A stretch of 34,982 bases of DNA from Mycobacterium sp. (GTDB lineage Bacteria > Actinomycetota > Actinomycetes > Mycobacteriales > Mycobacteriaceae). Made by a program: the position numbers and the translations under genes. The stretch covers positions 1-34,982 of the forward strand of contig JAFAID010000679.1 of the NCBI GenBank assembly GCA_019236925.1, read 5' to 3'. The notes beneath the pieces were generated by a model, which saw only the letters and a list, made by a program, of their open reading frames with translations, searched no databases and was not told where the DNA came from. Of the stretch, positions 19,507 to 27,198 are shown piece by piece; position 1 is the first letter of the stretch; each line of letters begins with the position of its first letter.

Positions 19507-20736
19507 ATGGTGAGCGCTGCGCAGCAGCCAATGGCATGGTTGCCGCATTCGATTGCGGAAGCGTCCAGCGGCGCGCCGGATAGCGGTGATATAGATCTGG
19601 CTGGGGCGTGGTTGCATCTGATCGGTCGCCTTGAGCGCGCAGCTCGGATCGTCGGATCGGACCCGGCGAGCCGCAATCAGGTGGATGACGCGGCGGGGAT
19701 GCGGCACCTGCTGGTGCTGCTGGCCGCCGGTATCGACGAGGCGTTGCGATTCGATCCTGATCCGATTCTGTCTGTCCAGCGCGCGAGCACCAATGATGTC
19801 GTGACGTGGGGGATGGAGTGCCCGGACTGTCTATACACCCGTGCCACTATGCGCGGTGGTGAGAGCTATCGGCTATTCGGCAATCGTGGCACAGCCCGAT
19901 ATGTCGGATTGCAGACGATGAACGGCATCGCCTCGACCGCAAACGCATTGGTCGACGAACTCGCCGTGGACGGGGCCGGAAACTTCGAGGTGGTGTTGTC
20001 TGCGGACGAGCGCGACGGGAACTGGATGCGGGTCGATGGCGCACATCCCACGTTGACGGTACGACATTTCTTCTACGACTGGGATACCGAGGTGCCGTCG
20101 TCATTGCGAATCGAACGGATCGGTGATCCGTTGGAGCGCAAGATCGCTGCCATCGATCCCGACGTCGTAGTGTCGCGGCAGCTGGTCGCCCTCGGTGACT
20201 TCGTTCACGACAATCTGCAATTCTTTCTGCAGTTCGGCGCGGCGCCTCCGCCCAACGGCTTTTTGCCGCCGGTCGATTACACGGCGATCGGTGCAGCCGC
20301 GGAGAACAGGCCCGTTATCGGGCGGTGGGAACTCGACCGTGACGATGCGCTGATCCTGGAAGTCGAACCGCCCGAAGGGGTTTACTGGAGTTTTTCGCTC
20401 GGCAACCCTTGGTGGGAAACGATTCACTATGGCCGCCATCAATCCAGCCTGAACGGACATCAGGCCATTGTGGACCCCGATGGGTTGGTACGGGTGGTGT
20501 TGTCCGGGCGCGATCCCGGGGTGGCGAATTGGCTTGACACTGCGGGATTTAGCAACGGTGCGATGATTTTGCGCTGCGTGCGCACCACGACGGCGCCGAC
20601 GCCGCAAGCTCGGGTGGTGGCGTTCGATGACATCGCTTCCGCGTTGCCAGCCGACACCACACGGATCACCGTGACGGAGCGCGCAGCGGTCCTTGCGCGG
20701 CGCCGGCGCGCCGTGCAAGAAAGGTTTGCTCTGTGA
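19507..20736 (+). CDS. DUF1214 domain-containing protein
   Basis: Protein of 409 aa without signal peptide or membrane segments. The C-terminal third has the DUF1214 pattern (GRWELDRDDALILEVEPPEGVYWSFSLGNPWWETIHYGRHQSSLNGHQA, then VVLSGRDPGVANWLDTAGFSNG). The N-terminal half has features shared by actinobacterial DUF1214 proteins (DPILSVQRASTNDVVTWGMECPDCLYTRATMRGGESYRLFGNRGTARY). The biochemical function is unknown; relatives recur next to sulfotransferase, SDR and TetR genes in mycobacteria. The ATG at 19507 has purine-rich GAGGCGGTGG upstream. The stop overlaps the sulfotransferase start, marking it as first gene of a coupled operon. A role in processing a lipid or steroid-like sulfated compound is speculation from context. 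Confidence 0.85.
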   Translation: MVSAAQQPMAWLPHSIAEASSGAPDSGDIDLAGAWLHLIGRLERAARIVGSDPASRNQVDDAAGMRHLLVLLAAGIDEALRFDPDPILSVQRASTNDVVTWGMECPDCLYTRATMRGGESYRLFGNRGTARYVGLQTMNGIASTANALVDELAVDGAGNFEVVLSADERDGNWMRVDGAHPTLTVRHFFYDWDTEVPSSLRIERIGDPLERKIAAIDPDVVVSRQLVALGDFVHDNLQFFLQFGAAPPPNGFLPPVDYTAIGAAAENRPVIGRWELDRDDALILEVEPPEGVYWSFSLGNPWWETIHYGRHQSSLNGHQAIVDPDGLVRVVLSGRDPGVANWLDTAGFSNGAMILRCVRTTTAPTPQARVVAFDDIASALPADTTRITVTERAAVLARRRRAVQERFAL

Positions 20737-21878
20737 TGTTCTCGGCCGATGAGCTTGAAGACGGTGCCCGCGCCGCGACGGGCCTGCACGATTTCGGGTC
20801 GCCGTATTACCGGGAGGGCCTGGAGCGCACCGTTGATGCGCTGAACACCGAGGCCGAGCTCTCCGACATGGGCCGGGTCATTCAACATGCCACGATCAGC
20901 AACGCGCTGATCCAGCGCCTTCGGGTCGAGGACACCTATGCCCAGCACCCCGAAATCGACGATGAGGTGGTGGACGGGCCTGTATTTGTGATTGGGTTAC
21001 CCCGCACCGGGACTACGGCGTTGAGCCAACTGGTGGCTGCCGACCCCCAATTTCGTTCGTTGCGGACGTGGGAATCGCAGGCTCCGACGCCGCCGCCGGA
21101 AGCCGCAACCCAACACACCGATCCGCGTATCGCGCAGGCCGAAGAAGGCCTGGCGATGTTGGACGAGATGTTCCCGCTGATGAAGACGCTCCACAACTCG
21201 GAGGCGACCGCGCCGACCGAATGTCAGGATCTGATGGGCATGAGTTTCCGTACCTTTCATTTCGACGGCGTCGTTCGCGTTCCGAGTTACCTGGCGTGGC
21301 TGATGCACTGCGATATGCGCGAGACCTACAGGTTTCATCGCCGGGTGCTCAAACTCCTGCAATGGCACTGTCCGCCGACCCTGTGGCATCTCAAGACACC
21401 CGTGCACGTGTTTGCCCTCGACGCGCTCGTCGAGGCATACCCGAACGCGAAATTCATGTGGAGCCATCGAGATCCCGCCAAAGTCATGGGTTCGGTATGC
21501 AGCCTCATCCGCTACGTGCGCAGCTGGAGTAGCGACCGCGACGACCCCGAGGAGCTCGGCGCTGAGCAGCTCGACAGCTGGGCCGAGGGTATTCGACGCG
21601 CGATGGATTTCCGCAAACATGTTGGGGACAAACGGTTTTCCGATGTCGCCTTCGGCGACCTGCAATCAGACCCGGTGAATGCCCTGGCGGCCAGCTACTC
21701 ATCTTTGGGCCTGACGTTTTCCGACGTCACCGCCCGTTCGGTCGAGCAGTGGGCCCGCACGCACAAACCGGGCTCCCGCGGGGCGCATGACTACGACCTG
21801 GCCGACTACGGGCTGACGCCAGAAGGCGTCCGCGAACGGTTCGCGGAATACCTACGCACCTATGACGCCACCGCATGA
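20736..21878 (+). CDS. Sulfotransferase family protein
   Basis: PAPS-dependent sulfotransferase-like protein of 380 aa. The 5'-phosphosulfate-binding loop is FVIGLPRTGTTALSQL and the 3'-phosphate-binding region is FMWSHRDPAKVMGSVCSL, as in the mycobacterial Stf family. The central part (TLHNSEATAPTECQDLMGMSF, VPSYLAWLMHCD, HLKTPVHVFALDALVEAYPNA) is typical of the large actinobacterial sulfotransferases. The ATG at 20736 overlaps the previous stop as TGATG; the GTG at 20733 immediately before it is equally possible. The stop overlaps the TetR start (ATGA). The acceptor is unknown; mycobacterial homologues sulfate trehalose, glycolipids or small hydroxylated molecules. Confidence 0.9.
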   Translation: MFSADELEDGARAATGLHDFGSPYYREGLERTVDALNTEAELSDMGRVIQHATISNALIQRLRVEDTYAQHPEIDDEVVDGPVFVIGLPRTGTTALSQLVAADPQFRSLRTWESQAPTPPPEAATQHTDPRIAQAEEGLAMLDEMFPLMKTLHNSEATAPTECQDLMGMSFRTFHFDGVVRVPSYLAWLMHCDMRETYRFHRRVLKLLQWHCPPTLWHLKTPVHVFALDALVEAYPNAKFMWSHRDPAKVMGSVCSLIRYVRSWSSDRDDPEELGAEQLDSWAEGIRRAMDFRKHVGDKRFSDVAFGDLQSDPVNALAASYSSLGLTFSDVTARSVEQWARTHKPGSRGAHDYDLADYGLTPEGVRERFAEYLRTYDATA

Positions 21879-22525
21879 CCCGGCCTCGTACGCGCCAACG
21901 AAACAAGCTTGCTCCGGACCCCGACGTACGCCGTGCCATCGTGGCAGCCGCGTCGGAAACTGTGCGCGAACAAGGAGTTCGCGGGCTCAGCATCGCGGCG
22001 GTGCTGGATCGCGCCGGGCTGAGCACCCGTGCGTTTTATCGGCATTTCGAATCCAAGGACCAGCTGGTCGCCGCGGTCTTTCTCGAGATGGCGCTCGTCG
22101 AGAAGCGTAGGCTGAGAAGGAAAATGGCAAAAACCAATAACCCGGTCGAGGCGGTGGGCGCGTGGATCGACGGACGCCTTGATCTGGCGTTCGACGAGAA
22201 GATCAAGTCCGATTTGCGCCACCTGTCGTTGGAGGCCCAATCACAGATGTTCGCCTCCCCGGACCTGATTGGGCCTGCGTACACCGAGATGCTCGAGCCG
22301 CTCATCGAGCAACTTCGCCGCGGCCTGTCCGACGGCGTGTTCCACAACATCGATCCGGTGACCGACGCGCAGTCCATACAGGGTGTGGTGTGGACGAGCA
22401 CCGAACAGCAGTGGACTTCCGGCGTATGCCAACGTGCCGAGGTTCGCGAACGTGCTCTCCGGTTCTGCCTACGCGGACTGGGCGTGTCGCCCGGAACGAT
22501 CGCTGAAATCGCTGGGCGCGACTGA
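21875..22525 (+). CDS. TetR-family transcriptional regulator
   Basis: Regulator of 216 aa. The N-terminal helix-turn-helix is RGLSIAAVLDRAGLSTRAFYRHFESKDQLVAAVF; the C-terminal ligand-binding domain is unassigned. It is third in the operon (ATGA overlap with the sulfotransferase gene) and followed 15 bp later by the SDR gene, so it probably controls its own operon through the palindrome at 19456-19470. The inducer cannot be predicted; TetR proteins in such operons usually sense the substrate or product of the co-encoded enzymes. Confidence 0.92.
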   Translation: MTRPRTRQRNKLAPDPDVRRAIVAAASETVREQGVRGLSIAAVLDRAGLSTRAFYRHFESKDQLVAAVFLEMALVEKRRLRRKMAKTNNPVEAVGAWIDGRLDLAFDEKIKSDLRHLSLEAQSQMFASPDLIGPAYTEMLEPLIEQLRRGLSDGVFHNIDPVTDAQSIQGVVWTSTEQQWTSGVCQRAEVRERALRFCLRGLGVSPGTIAEIAGRD

Positions 22526-22540
22526 CGACAAGGAGCAATT

Positions 22541-23344
22541 ATGGATTTGGGCCTGGCCGGATCGACAGCGGTGGTCACCGGCGGCAGCAAGGGCATGGGG
22601 CTGGCCATCGCCCAAACCCTGGCCGCCGAGGGTGCGAGCGTGGCGGTGATGGCCCGAAACAGGGCGGCGCTGGACGCTGCGGTCGAATCGCTGAAAGAGG
22701 CGGGGGCTCCCGACGCCGTCGGAATCAGCGTCGATATGGCTGATGCCGCGTCCATCTCAGCCGGCTTCTCCGCCGTCGTAGACCGTTGGGGCCAGCTGAA
22801 CAGCCTCGTTCACACTATCGGCCCGGGTGACGGGTATTTCGAGCAGATGGACGACAGCGAATGGGACGCCGCGTTCACCCTTGGCGCGATGTCGGGCGTC
22901 CGTTCGATTCGCGCCGCGTTGCCGATGCTGCGCGCCGCTGACTGGGCCCGCATCGTGACACTGTCCGCGCACTCGATTCAGCGGCAAAATCCGCGCATCG
23001 TCGCGTATACGGCAGCCAAGGCAGCGCTGTCCAGCATCACCAAGAACCTGTCGAAAAGTCTTGCCAAGGACGGCATTCTGGTCAATTGCGTTTGCCCGGG
23101 AACAATCGTGACCGCCAGCTTCACCGAGCAGCTCAAAGATGTCCTGGCCGCCGATGGCCTCGACGCCACCAACCCGCACGATGTGATGACGTGGATCGAC
23201 AACAACTTCCACCAGCCATGCGATCTTGGCCGCGCAGGGCTGCCCGAGGAGATCGCCTCCATCACCGCCTACCTGGTGTCCCGTCGCAACGGCTACATCA
23301 CCGGCGCAACGGTCAACGTCGACGGAGGCTCGGACTTTATCTAG
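22541..23344 (+). CDS. Short-chain dehydrogenase/reductase
   Basis: Classical SDR of 267 aa. Cofactor motif TGGSKGMG (residues 14-21), an HTIGPG segment in place of NNAG, catalytic Ser in LSAHS, YTAAK with catalytic Tyr and Lys, and the C-terminal YITGATVNVDGGSDFI. NAD(P)-dependent oxidation or reduction of an alcohol or ketone is expected; the substrate is unknown. It is the last gene of the DUF1214-sulfotransferase-TetR operon, with AAGGAG before its ATG. Its 3' end overlaps the convergent Rieske gene by 8 bp. A hydroxyl made or exposed by this enzyme could be what the sulfotransferase modifies, which is inference. Confidence 0.92.
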   Translation: MDLGLAGSTAVVTGGSKGMGLAIAQTLAAEGASVAVMARNRAALDAAVESLKEAGAPDAVGISVDMADAASISAGFSAVVDRWGQLNSLVHTIGPGDGYFEQMDDSEWDAAFTLGAMSGVRSIRAALPMLRAADWARIVTLSAHSIQRQNPRIVAYTAAKAALSSITKNLSKSLAKDGILVNCVCPGTIVTASFTEQLKDVLAADGLDATNPHDVMTWIDNNFHQPCDLGRAGLPEEIASITAYLVSRRNGYITGATVNVDGGSDFI

Positions 23345-24341
23345 ACAACTTGTCGGCGCGCAGTTGGTAGCGGCGCTCGGCGTAAGCAAGGTCGTCTCGC
23401 CACAACCGGGACGCAGCAAAGCGCATCAGTGCGGAGATCAGCGGGGCGGCACGGCGAGCCCGCTTGAATCCCGTCCGCTCGGAATGGGCGATAACGGCTT
23501 CGATCACCGCTGTGCGTGGACGATTATCCGAATCCAAACCGGTTGGGGTGGCATGGGTTTCGACGACACTGCCCATTCCCTCGCCGTCCACGATGCGCAT
23601 CACGATGGTCCGTGCCTCGGGGCTGGTGAACTCCGCGACGGTGGGTACGCCGATACGGCCGACGCGAAACGTCACCGCGACCAGGAATCGGTCCGCCTCC
23701 TCGGTCGGAGTGGTCAGCACCTCGAGCCGGGTAAACGAGTGGGGGTGATACCACGCGCCGTGCCACGGATCTAAGCGGTTGGCGATGATGTCGACGGGTT
23801 CGCACACACCGACCAGGCGGGTGACGCCATGCAGGGTGTCGCCGGCCGGCCTGGCCGCAATCACCGGTTGATCCAGGGGCGGTTCGCCACCAACGCTATC
23901 CAGCCGCACCCACGCCAGCACCCCGTCGTCGTGGCTGGGCAGCGGCCGCCAGCCGAATTCATCTGCGTCGCCGCCGAGGCAGAGACCGTGCCATCGGCAG
24001 ATCAGCGCGCCGCGGTGCACCACTGCGGTAGCGAGGTTCGCGCCCAAATGCGGGCAACTGCCCGGGCCAACGCGTAGCAGGCCGTGCTGATCGCGCCAGG
24101 CGACCAACTCGACACCCGCGACGCGGGTCCCGAAGGGCCGGCCGGCCCGCACGTCGCGGCTGGGCGCGAACGCATACCAGTTGCCGGTCGGCCTGCGCTG
24201 TGATCGCTCCAGCGCGGAGTTGATGATCGTGGGCTGCGCGTCGCGATACGTGGGTCGCTGGCCGGCCCACGCCACGGGAGGGATGGCCTGCAGCGGCCAA
24301 TCCTTCGGCCAGCGTCGCCGCATGTAGTCGCCGATAGTCAT
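23337..24341 (-). CDS. Rieske [2Fe-2S] oxygenase-like protein (DUF5914 type) of the carotenoid operon
   Basis: Protein of 334 aa. The Rieske cluster is seen as C96-P-H98 and C115-R-W-H118 (SCPHLGANL, then CRWHGLCLG). Farther on, N188-R-L-D191-P-W-H194-G-A-W-Y-H199 fits the N/E...D-x2-H-x4-H mononuclear-iron pattern of Rieske oxygenases, so it looks like a complete oxygenase alpha subunit rather than a ferredoxin. There is no signal peptide. The ATG 24341 overlaps the crtU stop (ATGA), making it the last gene of the crt operon; the longer upstream reading lies inside crtU. Related proteins accompany crtU in other actinobacteria, but I know of no established reaction. Ring or chain oxygenation of a carotenoid is a reasonable inference. 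No ferredoxin or reductase partner is encoded nearby. Confidence 0.85.
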   Translation of the reverse strand: MTIGDYMRRRWPKDWPLQAIPPVAWAGQRPTYRDAQPTIINSALERSQRRPTGNWYAFAPSRDVRAGRPFGTRVAGVELVAWRDQHGLLRVGPGSCPHLGANLATAVVHRGALICRWHGLCLGGDADEFGWRPLPSHDDGVLAWVRLDSVGGEPPLDQPVIAARPAGDTLHGVTRLVGVCEPVDIIANRLDPWHGAWYHPHSFTRLEVLTTPTEEADRFLVAVTFRVGRIGVPTVAEFTSPEARTIVMRIVDGEGMGSVVETHATPTGLDSDNRPRTAVIEAVIAHSERTGFKRARRAAPLISALMRFAASRLWRDDLAYAERRYQLRADKLSR

Positions 24342-25861
24342 CGCTGAGAAAGCCTTTCTCGTCCGGCAAGAAAGCGCAACAAAGCCGAGCGGCCTTGGGT
24401 GGGAACCGTACACAGGGCATGGCCGGCAACTCCCCATTGCGCCAAGATCTGATTGGCTGCAAACCAACCAGTGGTGGCCGCTCTTTCCATCAGCGCCACC
24501 GGTAAGTCGATGCGGATACCGTCACCGGCCAGCAGCAGCCCGGGCAGCGGTGTGGCCACGCCGGGACGTTGCATGTGGGTCCCGGGCGCGAACAGCGGGC
24601 AGTCGCGCCGATGCAGCATCCGTTCGTAAACTACTTGCGCGCCGGTGGTTTCCGGGTAGAGCTCATGCAGGCGTCTTATCATGGCGTTCTCAGCCTGCGC
24701 GGACTCCACAGCATACGAATGCAATTCGACGACAGAGCCGCCGTGTTGGCGTGCCCAGGCGGCGGCTTCGCGTTCGTAGCGGTCAAGGACGCTGATGTTG
24801 TCAAGCGGCTCGTGGCCGGCGGTGCCCAGAAACCCGGGCCGGTCGGCGGCGACAGCACGATCGAGCCACAGCCGGTGCACCACGAACGGCGGCGCGGTGC
24901 GCAACCGCGCTATCCGTGCTCGCCACAGGTCGTCGCCGAGATCCGGCGACGCCGCGATAATCCGCTGCAGCCCGGCCACGTCGGTGGCCAGCACGACGGC
25001 GTCGGCGTCCAGCTCATCACTTGTATCGGTGCGGACGCGGAACCTGCGGACGTAGCCGCCGTCGACGCGTGCCACGACGGTGCCTTGGTGAAACCGCACC
25101 CCGAGCTCGGTCAAATACCGCTGCAGCGGCTGCCACAGCGCGGTGTCGTAATTAGCGTTCGCCACGTCGAAAATGAGGCCCTCGTTGGAGCCGAGGAAGT
25201 AAATGTGGAACATAGTGGCCAGCTCCGCGGCCGACAGTTGCGTCGGGCTGGCAAAGAAACTGCGGGAGAACACCTCGAAAGCGAGATGGCGCGCGGCCTC
25301 GGGGAAATTGATGCTCTTCAAAAAGGTCTCGGCGTCCATGTGATCGAGGCGGCGGTAGACGTCGGGCAGTGACACCGCGGCCAGCGGCGCGGCAGCGCGC
25401 GCATCGATCCTGGCCAGGTCGCGAAGCCGAAAGGTGGGACTGCGCAACGCGAATGCCAGCGCGTTGAACGGCGGTCTGCGGGGCAGACCACGGAAGCTGT
25501 CCCGCCGGCCGGCACCGTCGATCAGCGGGTAATCGTCGACCGGTGTCAGCATGGACAGCCGCGGGTCGACGCGGCGCAGCAGGTCGCGCAAGTTGTAGTA
25601 CTGCCGGAAGAAGGCGTGGAAGCCGCGGTTCATCGCGACCTCGATGCCGCGGTATTGCTCGGTCCAGGCGCCGACCCGACCACCGAGGTAACCCTCGCGT
25701 TCGATGACGTCGACGTCGATCCCGCGTTCGGCCAACCCCGTCGCAGCGGCCAGCCCCGCGATGCCGGCGCCGACGACGACTACTCGCGGCCGAGACGACA
25801 GCGCCTCGGCGCTGCCCAGCCCCCGTGGTGCCGGAACCGTCCGGCGACGACGATCGGTCAT
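24338..25861 (-). CDS. crtU: Carotenoid desaturase/methyl-migrating ring aromatase CrtU
   Basis: FAD-dependent oxidoreductase of 507 aa in the CrtI/CrtU superfamily. Residues about 27-60 give the dinucleotide motif VVVVGAGIAGLAAATGLAERG followed by IEREGYLGGR; the C-terminus has the second FAD motif LPGLLLAGDGIRIDLPVALMERAATTGWFAANQI. The internal segments RGFHAFFRQYYNLRDLL and FFASPTQLSAAELATMFHIYFLG look like actinobacterial CrtU. Family members convert the beta-ionone rings of beta-carotene to phi-end groups (isorenieratene). The ATG at 25861 overlaps the crtT stop, and the crtU stop overlaps the Rieske ATG. Downstream of crtYc/Yd this position implies an aromatic carotenoid product. Confidence is high for family, moderate for exact product. 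Confidence 0.9.
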   Translation of the reverse strand: MTDRRRRTVPAPRGLGSAEALSSRPRVVVVGAGIAGLAAATGLAERGIDVDVIEREGYLGGRVGAWTEQYRGIEVAMNRGFHAFFRQYYNLRDLLRRVDPRLSMLTPVDDYPLIDGAGRRDSFRGLPRRPPFNALAFALRSPTFRLRDLARIDARAAAPLAAVSLPDVYRRLDHMDAETFLKSINFPEAARHLAFEVFSRSFFASPTQLSAAELATMFHIYFLGSNEGLIFDVANANYDTALWQPLQRYLTELGVRFHQGTVVARVDGGYVRRFRVRTDTSDELDADAVVLATDVAGLQRIIAASPDLGDDLWRARIARLRTAPPFVVHRLWLDRAVAADRPGFLGTAGHEPLDNISVLDRYEREAAAWARQHGGSVVELHSYAVESAQAENAMIRRLHELYPETTGAQVVYERMLHRRDCPLFAPGTHMQRPGVATPLPGLLLAGDGIRIDLPVALMERAATTGWFAANQILAQWGVAGHALCTVPTQGRSALLRFLAGRERLSQR

Positions 25862-26583
25862 CGCGGGGCATCTCCGAGGAAGGTGTGGACGATGTTGGCC
25901 TGCCATCCGGGCATGGTTTCGCTGTGCACCGCTGCAAACCCCGCGTCGCGCAACCGATGCCGGAATTGCCGTACGCCATCAAATGTCAGCACGCTGCGCC
26001 ACAGATGCCGGTACAGCGTCGTGTCGTGGGTTTGTCGCCAGCCGGACGGAATAATGATGCCCCAACACACCGCGTGCCAAACCCAAGTGGCGGCGAGGGA
26101 GTCGCGCACCGAGTAGTCGTGGACGGCCAGCGTGGCGCCGGGCCGCAGCATTGCGCGGAAGGCGCGTAGTTGAGTGTCGGGGTCCGCCAGATTGCGGATC
26201 AAATAGGCGGACAAGATCCCGTCGAACGGTCCGGCGACGCCGTTTTCAGCGAGCGCCTCGATGGGGGAGTGCACAAACCGAACCGACGGAGGCCATGGTT
26301 TGGCCTGTGCCTCGTCGAGCATTCCTCGCGACGCGTCGACGGCGATGATGTCGGCTTGCGGTGCGACTCTCAGCAGAGCAGCCGTCGACGCGCCAGTGCC
26401 GCAGCCGGCGTCGAGCAACCGCAGGCCCTGCCCGCCGCCCGGCAGGCGCATGCGGCGTGCCGAGAGTCGTAGGTGGGCATGGTATCCGGGGTTGGCGCCG
26501 ACGAGCCGGTCGTAGGCGGGAGCGCCGACGTCGAAAGCGGCCGGCACGTCGCGGCGGGGCAGGCCGGTGTTACCGACGCTCAC
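25858..26583 (-). CDS. crtT: CrtT-like SAM-dependent methyltransferase
   Basis: Class I methyltransferase of 241 aa. Motif I is LRLLDAGCGTGASTAALL, followed by IIAVDASRGML, an FDGILSAYLIRNLADP post-motif segment and MLRPGATLAVHDYS. It is UbiE/Methyltransf_11-like with a hydrophobic stretch (WVWHAVCWGIIIPSG). GTG 26583 is chosen because the longer frame runs through crtYd; it overlaps crtYd by 14 nt, and its stop overlaps the crtU ATG. In Streptomyces griseus a methyltransferase-like gene, crtT, lies between crtY and crtU in the same order. Isorenieratene formation moves a methyl group within the ring and needs no SAM, so this enzyme may modify a carotenoid or assist CrtU. Its real role is unresolved. 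Confidence 0.85.
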   Translation of the reverse strand: MSVGNTGLPRRDVPAAFDVGAPAYDRLVGANPGYHAHLRLSARRMRLPGGGQGLRLLDAGCGTGASTAALLRVAPQADIIAVDASRGMLDEAQAKPWPPSVRFVHSPIEALAENGVAGPFDGILSAYLIRNLADPDTQLRAFRAMLRPGATLAVHDYSVRDSLAATWVWHAVCWGIIIPSGWRQTHDTTLYRHLWRSVLTFDGVRQFRHRLRDAGFAAVHSETMPGWQANIVHTFLGDAPR

Positions 26584-26881
26584 GTTGCCGTTCCCACAGC
26601 AGAAGTACCGCGGTGACCAACGCGAAGCCGAACAGGAAATCTTCGACCGGGATGTCGAACGGAAAGCGGATACCGGTGATCTGCCGATCGTCATAGATCA
26701 CGATCGGGGCGCTGAGCTTGGTCAGCCACCCGTCCGCCAGGATTTGAAATCCAACCACGATCAGCATCGACAACCAGTAAGCCGGACGTCGAAAAAGCCC
26801 GGTGCGCAACGCCGCCAACTCGAGCGCGCACACGGCCAGCACGGCCAGGACGGCCGGCACGGTGTACCCGAGGCCGGTCAT
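26570..26881 (-). CDS. crtYd: Lycopene cyclase subunit CrtYd
   Basis: Small membrane protein of 103 aa, one half of the actinobacterial heterodimeric lycopene cyclase. It has three predicted helices: GLGYTVPAVLAVLAVCALEL, YWLSMLIVVGFQIL and a C-terminal FLFGFALVTAVLLLW. The conserved PVEDFLFGF (P-x-E-[DE]-x-x-F) motif and the preceding IVIYDD..ITGIRFPFDI are family hallmarks. The ATG 26881 overlaps the crtYc stop (ATGA); the longer frame to 27028 lies inside crtYc. Together with CrtYc it should cyclise both ends of lycopene to give beta-carotene in the membrane. Confidence 0.93.
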   Translation of the reverse strand: MTGLGYTVPAVLAVLAVCALELAALRTGLFRRPAYWLSMLIVVGFQILADGWLTKLSAPIVIYDDRQITGIRFPFDIPVEDFLFGFALVTAVLLLWERQRERR

Positions 26882-27198
26882 CGCCGTTGGAACCGTTTGA
26901 GAATTGCGCTTACCGCGTTGTAGGTCAGCAGCGCACAGAGCGGAATGACGACGAAGAACAAGACCTCCTCGATCGGCATCTGAAACGGGATGTGGGCACC
27001 GGTGATGTAGGCACAGTTGTAGGTCCACACGTGCTTACCGGTCGCCGCTTCATCCCAGAGCAGGAATACCGCGGCGACCGGCAAAATAGCGCGCACGGCC
27101 CGCCACGCTCGGCGATAGACGCCGTCGCCGAAGATCTCCAACGGCAAGGTGATCGCCAGGCACGCGGCAAGAACGATGAGGTATTGCCAGCGATCCAT
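26878..27198 (-). CDS. crtYc: Lycopene cyclase subunit CrtYc
   Basis: Membrane protein of 106 aa, partner of CrtYd. Helices are WQYLIVLAACLAITLPLEIF, AVRAILPVAAVFLLWD and a C-terminal VLFFVVIPLCALLTYNAV. The motif PIEEVLFFVVIP matches the PxE(E/D)xxFF signature of carotene cyclases, preceded by YITGAHIPFQM. The ATG 27198 overlaps the crtB stop by one base (TGATG); GTG 27201 directly upstream is an equal alternative. CrtYc and CrtYd resemble each other internally, consistent with an ancient duplication in this cyclase family. Confidence 0.93.
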   Translation of the reverse strand: MDRWQYLIVLAACLAITLPLEIFGDGVYRRAWRAVRAILPVAAVFLLWDEAATGKHVWTYNCAYITGAHIPFQMPIEEVLFFVVIPLCALLTYNAVSAILKRFQRR

